DNA of 64,000 nt from positions 930,001 through 994,000 of the forward strand of contig NZ_JAZGLW010000001.1 of NCBI RefSeq assembly GCF_036409155.1. Direction: 5' to 3'. Every line of letters begins with the position of its first letter. Position 1 is the first letter of the stretch. Origin of the DNA: Mycobacterium sp. 050128 (GTDB lineage Bacteria; Actinomycetota; Actinomycetes; Mycobacteriales; Mycobacteriaceae). The notes below the pieces were generated by a model. It worked only from the letters and a program-made list of their open reading frames with translations, was not told where the DNA came from and did no database searches. The translations under genes and the position numbers were made by a program. This document shows positions 19,736-26,251 of this stretch, one piece after another.

Positions 19736-22663
19736 TTACCCGTGCGGGCCGCCGACGTGCGACGGCGACGCGTGGGGCTCCGGCGCGGGTGCGTGCACCG
19801 GGGCCGGGGCGTGCGGGGTGCCTTCGAACACCGACGGGCTGTGTGGCGCCGGAGCGTGCTCGACCGGGGCAGGTGCATGCTGCACCGGGGCAGGTGAATG
19901 CTCGATCGGCGCATGCTGAACCGGGGCCGGCGAGTGCTGCACCGGGGCCTGCTGCGCCGGCTCATGGATCACCGGACCGCCCACGCTGCCGTGGCCGCCG
20001 GCACCGCCCGAGCCTCCGCCCTGGAAGACCGGGCCGGGGTTCGACGGCGGCGTCGCGTGTCCACCGACACCGCCTCCGGCACCGCCGCCGCCCTGAATGA
20101 CCGGGGCCTGTCCAGCAGGCCCGGCCGGGGCGTGAGCGCCGACGCCGCCACCGCCGGCGACACCGCCGCCGCCACCGAGCGTCGCGCCCTCCTGGCCGAG
20201 GATGCCGCCGTGGGCTCCACCGCCGGCACCCGCGTTGATACCGCCGCCGGCTCCGCCGGACGGGAACCCACCGCCGACGCCGGCCCCCGCGGCACCGCTG
20301 GCTCCGGCGTGGCCGCCTAGACCTGCGCCGCCGGTCCCGCCGACTTCAGCGTGACTGCCCAAGCCGGCGCCACCGGCAGTGGCCGCAGATTGCGGTGAGG
20401 CGTGGCCGCCCAGCCCGCCCTCGCCGCTCAACGAGCCGGTGCTGCGGGCGCCGCCGATACCAAGTCCAGCGCCACCGGCTGCGGCGGCACCGCCTTGACC
20501 GCCGACGCCGACACCCCCGAGCGGGCCGGCGACGTGAGGAGTGGCGGCACCGTTGAGCGCTGCGCCCTCGCTAGCGATCAACCCCGCCTGACCGCTCGCG
20601 CCCATAGCTGCGTTGCCGCTTACCCCCAGGGCCGCATTACCGCCTGCACCGGCGAGTGTGCCGGCATTGCCGGCACCCGCCAGCTGGCTGCTGGCACCGA
20701 GACTTGCCTGGCTCGCCAGAGCCGCCTGGCCGCCGAAGCCAGCTTGACCGACCACGTTGCTGCCGCCGGCAAGTCCACCGCCGGCACCCAACGCGCCGCC
20801 CGCCTGACCGCCGGCACCGAAGCCCGCCTGGCTCGCGATACCAGCCTGGCCGCCCAGACCCGCCTGGCTCGCCATACCAGCCTGACCGCCCAGACCCGCC
20901 TGGCCACCAGCACCGAAGCCACCACCGAGCTGGCTGCCACCGCCGAAACCACCACCGGCTTGGCCGCCAAAGCCACCACCAACGCCAGCCTGACCACCGG
21001 CACCCAAGCCCGCCTGGCTCCCCAGACCAGCCTGACCACCCAGACCCGCCTGACCGCCGGCACCGAAGCCCGCCTGGCTCCCCAGACCAGCCTGACCACC
21101 CAGACCCGCCTGACCGCCGGCACCGAAGCCCGCCTGGCTCGCCATACCAGCCTGACCGCCCAGACCCGCCTGGCCACCAGTACCAGCACCGAAGCCACCA
21201 CCGAGCTGGCTTCCAGCACCGAAGCCACCACCGGCTTGGCCGCCAACTCCAGCACCGGCGCCGAAACCGTCACCGGCTTCACCCCGCAGACCAACACCCG
21301 CGTGGCCCGCGGCGTCGCCGCCAAATCCGCCACCGCCGTTGAATCCAGCACCAGCACCGACCGCGGTGCGACCACCAAGACCAGCCTCACCACCAAGACC
21401 AGCGCCGCCACCGAACCCAGCGCCACCCTCAAGTCCACCGCCGGCCCGCAGCCCAACACCCTCACCGAAACCAGCGTGGCCACCAAGACCGCTCTCACCA
21501 CCAAGACCAGCGCCGCCACCAAACCCAGCGCCACCCTCAAGTCCACCGCCGGCCCGCAGCCCAACACCCTCACCGAAACCAGCGTGGCCACCAAAGCCGC
21601 TCTCACCACCGACGCCGATGCCGGTGCGACCACCCAGGCCGACCTCACTGGCCAGACCGAAACCGGTATGTCCGCCAAAGCCGCCACCGAGGCCAAGGCC
21701 ACTCTCGCCGCCGAGACCAAGGCCTGCGCGGCCGCCGAATCCGGTCTGTGCACCCAAACCGATGCCCGTCAGGCCGCCGCCGCCGAGACCAAGGCCCGTG
21801 TGTCCGCCAAAGCCACCTCCAAGACCCAGGCCGGCGTTGATCCCAACGCCCAGACCAAACTCGCCGCCGAAGCCGGTACCGAAGCCGGTGCCATGGCCGA
21901 ATTCGCCGAACCCAGGCCGGTCACCCCAACCATGTCCCCAGCCAGGTCGGTCGTCACCCCAACCATGTCCGAACCCAGGCCGGTCACCCCAACCATGTCC
22001 CCAGCCGGGCCGGTCGTCACCCCAGCCATGTCCCCAGCCAGGCCGCCCGTCACCCCAACCATGTCCCCAGCCGGGCCGGTCGTCACCCCAACCATGTCCC
22101 CAGCCAGGCCGCCCGTCACCCCAACCAGGTCCGAAACCGGCACCATACCCGCCGGTGCCGGGACCAAAGCCCCAACCGGGCTGCAGGCCAAACCCGCCGT
22201 ACCCGGCGCCGTAAAGTCCGCCATCGACAGCACCGAGCAGTCCGCCCCCAACGTCGCCGACAATCGCGCTTCCCAGGCCGAGAACCGCGCCGGCGCCGTC
22301 GGCAACCGGGGCAATCGCGTCACCCACCAGGGCGCCCGCGTCCTGGGCAACTTCGCCGACAAGGCCGGCGGGACCGTACCCGTAACCCGGGTCGTAGCCG
22401 CCATAGCCTTGGTCGTAGCCATAGCCGTCATAACTCGGGGCAAAGCCGTACTGGTCGGTCAGCACTTGCTGCAACCCCCCGATCGGGTCGCCCGCGCCAA
22501 GGGGCACACTCGGGAGAGCGCTGGCCACTGCGGAAGAGAACTGCTCCGGAGCCACGTTGACCAAGCCTGCGTCGGTCATGGCTTGCCCGGGACCCGCGAC
22601 GAAAGCGCGGGCCGCGTCCGGGTTGCCAAACAAATCCTCGATGTATTGGATCAGCCGGTCCAT
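19736..22663 (-). CDS. iniB: IniB, glycine-rich repetitive protein (unusually long)
   Basis: First gene of the isoniazid-inducible operon. ATG 22663 follows GGAGGGG; 975 residues, versus about 479 in M. tuberculosis from memory. The N-terminal ~60 residues form the IniB-N domain (YIEDLFGNPDAARAFVAG). Next comes a Tyr/Gly segment, five GWGDDRPGWGH-type repeats, Gly/Phe/Ala repeats (36-residue and 20-residue units such as GAGGQAGLGGQAGLGSQAGF), a Gly/Ala/Ser region, then a His/Pro/Ala-rich C-terminus (VQHAPAPVEHAP). No signal peptide is evident. Extra length comes from in-frame tandem duplications. Likely structural or phase-forming role at the envelope; function unproven. Confidence 0.93.
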   Translation of the reverse strand: MDRLIQYIEDLFGNPDAARAFVAGPGQAMTDAGLVNVAPEQFSSAVASALPSVPLGAGDPIGGLQQVLTDQYGFAPSYDGYGYDQGYGGYDPGYGYGPAGLVGEVAQDAGALVGDAIAPVADGAGAVLGLGSAIVGDVGGGLLGAVDGGLYGAGYGGFGLQPGWGFGPGTGGYGAGFGPGWGDGRPGWGHGWGDDRPGWGHGWGDGRPGWGHGWGDDRPGWGHGWGDRPGFGHGWGDDRPGWGHGWGDRPGFGEFGHGTGFGTGFGGEFGLGVGINAGLGLGGGFGGHTGLGLGGGGLTGIGLGAQTGFGGRAGLGLGGESGLGLGGGFGGHTGFGLASEVGLGGRTGIGVGGESGFGGHAGFGEGVGLRAGGGLEGGAGFGGGAGLGGESGLGGHAGFGEGVGLRAGGGLEGGAGFGGGAGLGGEAGLGGRTAVGAGAGFNGGGGFGGDAAGHAGVGLRGEAGDGFGAGAGVGGQAGGGFGAGSQLGGGFGAGTGGQAGLGGQAGMASQAGFGAGGQAGLGGQAGLGSQAGFGAGGQAGLGGQAGLGSQAGLGAGGQAGVGGGFGGQAGGGFGGGSQLGGGFGAGGQAGLGGQAGMASQAGLGGQAGIASQAGFGAGGQAGGALGAGGGLAGGSNVVGQAGFGGQAALASQASLGASSQLAGAGNAGTLAGAGGNAALGVSGNAAMGASGQAGLIASEGAALNGAATPHVAGPLGGVGVGGQGGAAAAGGAGLGIGGARSTGSLSGEGGLGGHASPQSAATAGGAGLGSHAEVGGTGGAGLGGHAGASGAAGAGVGGGFPSGGAGGGINAGAGGGAHGGILGQEGATLGGGGGVAGGGGVGAHAPAGPAGQAPVIQGGGGAGGGVGGHATPPSNPGPVFQGGGSGGAGGHGSVGGPVIHEPAQQAPVQHSPAPVQHAPIEHSPAPVQHAPAPVEHAPAPHSPSVFEGTPHAPAPVHAPAPEPHASPSHVGGPHG
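20996..21180. repeat. iniB: 60-bp tandem repeat inside iniB
   Basis: Three consecutive 60-bp units starting near 21001, 21061 and 21121; the first two differ at two bases, the third is more diverged. Each encodes a 20-residue Gly/Ala/Gln unit (GAGGQAGLGGQAGLGSQAGF). The near identity implies recent slippage or unequal crossing over. Confidence 0.9.
21373..21612. repeat. iniB: 108-bp tandem repeat (two copies) inside iniB
   Basis: The segment starting CGCCACCCTCAAGTCCACCG at 21421 recurs at 21529 with very few changes, period 108 bp, encoding a 36-residue unit (GFGEGVGLRAGGGLEGGAGF plus flanks) twice in a row. Confidence 0.88.
21915..22135. repeat. iniB: Trp/Gly/Asp repeat tract inside iniB
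   Basis: About six imperfect 33-39 bp units encode GWGDDRPGWGH, GWGDGRPGWGH and GWGDRPGFGH variants. Aromatic residues spaced regularly in Gly-rich sequence recall phase-separating or adhesive proteins; that function is inference. Confidence 0.9.
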
Positions 22664-22801
22664 GATTGATTCCCCTCCAAATCCCCTGCGCCGGATCGAC
22701 CGGCGTTCTGCAATACACGCTATGGATTCCACCCCTGCCCGGAATCGGGGACGGATCCCCCAGCTGATCGGTGCCCCATCGGGATCCGTGGGGGCATCCC
22801 G

Positions 22802-22817
22802 TTAGGGGATTAGGGGA
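22802..22817. promoter_or_regulatory. Paired TTAGGGGA motif in iniB promoter region
   Basis: Two directly abutting copies of TTAGGGGA about 140 bp upstream of the iniB start, in the 248-bp gap before Rv0340-like. The same octamer recurs in the promoter of the divergent LuxR-type regulator, making it a candidate operator for that regulator. No protein-binding evidence is available from sequence. Confidence 0.5.
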
Positions 22818-22911
22818 TATGCGGGGTAACCCCAAGGCGCCACAAAAGACCCCTATCGGACAGTGTTAGCGCAGCTCGGGGCCGCAGGATTCGACTGCGG
22901 CAGCCGAAGAA

Positions 22912-23451
22912 TCAGCCGTGCAGGCCGAAGTCGTGGTGTTCGGGCGCGCCGGGGTGCGGGTGGGTGACCTGGTGATCCCACAGGCTTAGATCGTGGGCCG
23001 GGACTCCCTCGTAATCGACCGGGTGATCTGGCGTTTCAGACCCCGTGAGCTGCACCGATGCCCCCGGAGAGTCAATGCCGAAGGGCCGCGGATCGGCCAA
23101 CGGCGGGACGGGTGCGAGGGTCGACGGCGGATGGATCACGCTGCTCGCCGGCCCATGCGAATCGACGACCCCCGTGGGGGCGTGCGGCGTGAATGCATCC
23201 AGGGCGGCCGCCGCCGCGCCGCTTGCCCAGACGTTTGCGTGATCGGGGGCGGGCACGCCCGAGGCAGGACCGGCGGAAGTGCCCATCGACAGCGAATCCG
23301 TCACCATTGGAATCAGGTTATTCACATCGGCGCTGGTCACATCGGTAAGATGGGCATCCGCGATGGACTGCGCGGGGTTGGCCGCGTACCGCGCCGCAGC
23401 ATCGGGGTCGCGCACCAGCGAGATCACGAAGTCGAGCAGTGAGTTTGCCAT
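22912..23451 (-). CDS. IniB N-terminal domain protein (Rv0340-like)
   Basis: 179 residues from ATG 23451, with GAGGAGG upstream. The first ~55 residues (LLDFVISLVRDPDAAARYAA, then NPAQSIADAHLTDV) match the N-terminal domain of IniB, while the rest is Pro/His/Ala-rich without the Gly repeats. It precedes iniB in the same direction, separated by 248 bp, and is divergent from the LuxR-type regulator. From memory it matches Rv0340 (also 179 residues). Probably a partner or short paralogue of IniB; function unknown. Confidence 0.85.
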   Translation of the reverse strand: MANSLLDFVISLVRDPDAAARYAANPAQSIADAHLTDVTSADVNNLIPMVTDSLSMGTSAGPASGVPAPDHANVWASGAAAAALDAFTPHAPTGVVDSHGPASSVIHPPSTLAPVPPLADPRPFGIDSPGASVQLTGSETPDHPVDYEGVPAHDLSLWDHQVTHPHPGAPEHHDFGLHG

Positions 23452-23582
23452 CGGGCACACCTCCTCGCCGTTCGCTACCCGTGCCGGCGGCATCCACAGG
23501 GACCGCCCAGTCAATTACCACGATGCTATCGGCCCGACCCAGCGCTGTGATCGGTGCACAACCCACCAGCCGCCCGTTGGCA

Positions 23583-23605
23583 TTAGGGGGTGTTGCTTTA
23601 GGGGA
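23583..23605. promoter_or_regulatory. Paired TTAGGGG motif in regulator/Rv0340-like divergent promoter
   Basis: TTAGGGGG at 23583 and TTAGGGGA at 23598, 15 bp apart, in the 258-bp gap between the Rv0340-like gene and the LuxR-type regulator. A further copy overlaps the ribosome-site region at 23695-23702. Candidate binding sites for the adjacent regulator (autoregulation); inference from motif recurrence. Confidence 0.48.
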
Positions 23606-23709
23606 ATCGCGCGGCTACGGGGATGGCTACCCGGATACGGGGGTTGGTGCGGCTATGGTGAAAAAACTGCTCTTGACCACCAGCGCAGCACCGATTAGGG
23701 GGACTCGAC

Positions 23710-26115
23710 GTGAGCGACTCCCCTATGTTCGAAGAAGTCATCCGGGCCCTGGCGGACGCGTCGACGACTCCGGTCAAGCTCGTGATCGCTGGCGGTATCG
23801 GGACCGGCAAGACCACCGCCCTGGCCGTCGCCCGCGACGCGCTGCGGGGTGCCGGGCTGACCGTGCTCACCCGCCCGCCCCAGGTCGGCGATCCGCCCGA
23901 CGCCGCGCTGGTGATCGATGACGCTCACCTGCTGTCCGAGCCCGAACTGCTCAGCCTCACCGAGTGCGTCACCGACCCGCGGACCACGGTGGTGGTGGCC
24001 GCCGAGTCGCAGGAGCGCCTGCGGGATCTGACCGTGGCGATGGAACGGGATCGACCGCCGATATCGGTGGGCCCCCTTCCCGTCGACGAAGTCCTTCTGG
24101 CATGCACCGCGGGAATCCCGTTTCTGGTGCACGCAACGTCCGAGGGCACGCACGCCCCGGCGCAGGCAGCCACCTTCGCGCTGATCGCGCGATTGCGTCG
24201 GCTCGACGAATCCGACCTGGACACGCTTCTCATCATGTCGCTGGCCCAAGAGCTAGGAGCAGCTGATGTGGCTGCCGCACTGGGCATTTCGGCGACAGAC
24301 GCACGCCAGCTGGTCGATCGGGCCCGCGCCAGCGGGCTGATCGAGCCCTCGCACTCCCCGGAATTCCTTCAGCTGGTCCACGCCGCCATCGCCCAGATCG
24401 TCGGCAATGCCCACCACCGCGAGGTCGAAACTGCGCTGCTGCGTTCGCAACTGGACATGTCGACGGTTTCGCTGCCGTTCGCGTTGCGGCTCGCCGAACA
24501 CGGACTCAAGGACAATCGGCTAGCGGCCATCCTCACCGGGCAAGCCGCGGAAGCACGTGGCGAATCTGCCAGGGCCGCAAGGCTTTACCAGGCTGCCGTT
24601 GAAGCCGGCGCTGAAGGGTTAGCATCGCGGCTAGCCGACGCGCTGGCCCGCAACGGAGACTGCGCCGCCGCGGCAGCACTGGCCGACGAGCTGCTGAGCT
24701 CACCTGATCCCGCCGAACGCGCTGCAGCGGTCCGGATTTCGGCCAGTGTTGCAGCCCATGAGGGCAACGCGAATCAGGCGGCGGAATTGTTCGGCTGGCT
24801 GGGCCCGCACCCGGACGCAGTGGTCGGGGCGGCCGCCGCCATCACGCTCGCCTCGACCGGTGATCTGGTGACGGCGCGTGCCGCGCTGCGCCTCAAGGAC
24901 GCCGGCCCGCCGACGATGGCCGCCCGCACCGCGCGCAGTCTGGCCGAGGGGCTGCTGCTGACGATGGACCAGCCCTATCCGGCCGCGATGACGAAACTCG
25001 GCCAGGCCATCGCGGCCGAACAGACTATGAGCGAAATCATTCCGGACAGTCCGGCCGCGCTGGTGACCCTGGCCGCGATCCATGGCGGCGATCCGGTCCG
25101 CGCCCGCAGCGTGATCGGCCGCGCCGTGCGCACCGGCGGTGACGCACTGTTTGCGCCTCGGCACACCTTGCTGTCCGGCTGGATCAAGATGCAGGACGGG
25201 CAGCTGCCGTCGGCCAGCGCGGACGTCGCGGCGGTCGGTTCGGCGGGGTTGTTACACCGGCGCGACGCATTGTGGGCGGCGGCCCTGCAGACGGCGATCG
25301 CGCGTCGCAGCGGCGATACCGGCACGCTTCAAAAGCATTGGTACACAGGCATGGAGGTGCTGTCCGAGTACTCCATCGACCTGTTCGCGCTGCTGCCGTT
25401 GGGCGAGTTGTGGGTGGGTGCCGCCCGGATACGGCAGGTCGAACAGCTGCGCCATGCCCTGGATCAGGCGTTCACCCTGCTGGAATCGCTGGGCAATCCG
25501 ATCTTGTGGTCAATCCCACTGCATTGGGCCGGCGTGCACGCGGGAATCCTGGCTAACGCGCCGGATTTGGTTGCCCCGCACGGGCAAGCCCTCGGTGCGT
25601 CGGCCGGATCCAGCACCCTGGCGCAGGCTCTGTCGGGTTCCGGCCGTACCTGGCTGCGGGTCCTGGCCAACCAGGTCGACGCCGACGAGGTCACCGCGTC
25701 GGCCCGGGCGCTGTCGCATGTCGGCCTGACCTCCGACGCCACCCGGCTGGCCGGGCAGGCCGCGCTGCAAACACCCGACGGCAAGGTGTCCGGCGCGATG
25801 CTGCAGCTGGCCCGGGATCTCAAGTTGGGCGCGGCCCCGGGCGACATTTCCACCGGGCTGTCCCGCGACGAGCCCGACGGCGCGGCGCCGTCGCCGTCCC
25901 ATCAGCCAACCTCGGGATCGCCGCTGTCACACCGCGAACGCGAAGTCGCCGAACTCCTACTGCTGGGGATGCCATACCGCGACATCGGCGCCCAACTGTT
26001 CATCTCGGCGAAGACCGTTGAGCACCACGTCGCCCGTATTCGCCGCCGGCTGGGCGCTGGCTCACGCTCGGAAATGTTGTCTATGTTACGTGCCATGCTG
26101 GCCCCGGAAGGCTAA
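23710..26115 (+). CDS. LuxR/MalT-type ATP-binding transcriptional regulator (IniR candidate)
   Basis: 801-residue STAND-type regulator. Walker A AGGIGTGKTT at ~27-36, Walker B ALVIDDAHLL, a long helical TPR-like middle, and a C-terminal LuxR HTH (LSHREREVAELLLLGMPYRD and AKTVEHHVARIRRRLG). GTG 23710 start. It matches M. tuberculosis Rv0339c in position and type; from memory this protein (IniR) controls the iniBAC operon in response to envelope stress. It is divergent from the Rv0340-like/ini genes, and TTAGGGG repeats sit in both promoter regions. Confidence 0.92.
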   Translation: MSDSPMFEEVIRALADASTTPVKLVIAGGIGTGKTTALAVARDALRGAGLTVLTRPPQVGDPPDAALVIDDAHLLSEPELLSLTECVTDPRTTVVVAAESQERLRDLTVAMERDRPPISVGPLPVDEVLLACTAGIPFLVHATSEGTHAPAQAATFALIARLRRLDESDLDTLLIMSLAQELGAADVAAALGISATDARQLVDRARASGLIEPSHSPEFLQLVHAAIAQIVGNAHHREVETALLRSQLDMSTVSLPFALRLAEHGLKDNRLAAILTGQAAEARGESARAARLYQAAVEAGAEGLASRLADALARNGDCAAAAALADELLSSPDPAERAAAVRISASVAAHEGNANQAAELFGWLGPHPDAVVGAAAAITLASTGDLVTARAALRLKDAGPPTMAARTARSLAEGLLLTMDQPYPAAMTKLGQAIAAEQTMSEIIPDSPAALVTLAAIHGGDPVRARSVIGRAVRTGGDALFAPRHTLLSGWIKMQDGQLPSASADVAAVGSAGLLHRRDALWAAALQTAIARRSGDTGTLQKHWYTGMEVLSEYSIDLFALLPLGELWVGAARIRQVEQLRHALDQAFTLLESLGNPILWSIPLHWAGVHAGILANAPDLVAPHGQALGASAGSSTLAQALSGSGRTWLRVLANQVDADEVTASARALSHVGLTSDATRLAGQAALQTPDGKVSGAMLQLARDLKLGAAPGDISTGLSRDEPDGAAPSPSHQPTSGSPLSHREREVAELLLLGMPYRDIGAQLFISAKTVEHHVARIRRRLGAGSRSEMLSMLRAMLAPEG

Positions 26116-26251
26116 GCCGCAGGTCAAAGGCTTTCGCGAAGCTCAGTTAGGGCAACCTTTCTCGCGGCGTTAGCAGCCCAGATGTCACTATGAGCTAGCA
26201 AAGATCGAACGGATTTTCGTTGAGCGACGATGCAATGGGGAGAGACCTTCG

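Noticed and set aside
20860..22130. Regular short repeats resembling a CRISPR array
   Set aside because: Repeats are in-frame coding units of iniB without unique spacers of constant length, and no cas genes are present.
20402..22669. 755-residue open frame antisense to iniB
   Set aside because: It mirrors the Gly-rich repeats of iniB as Thr/Ala/Pro repeats; iniB has the ribosome site, conserved N-domain and operon context.
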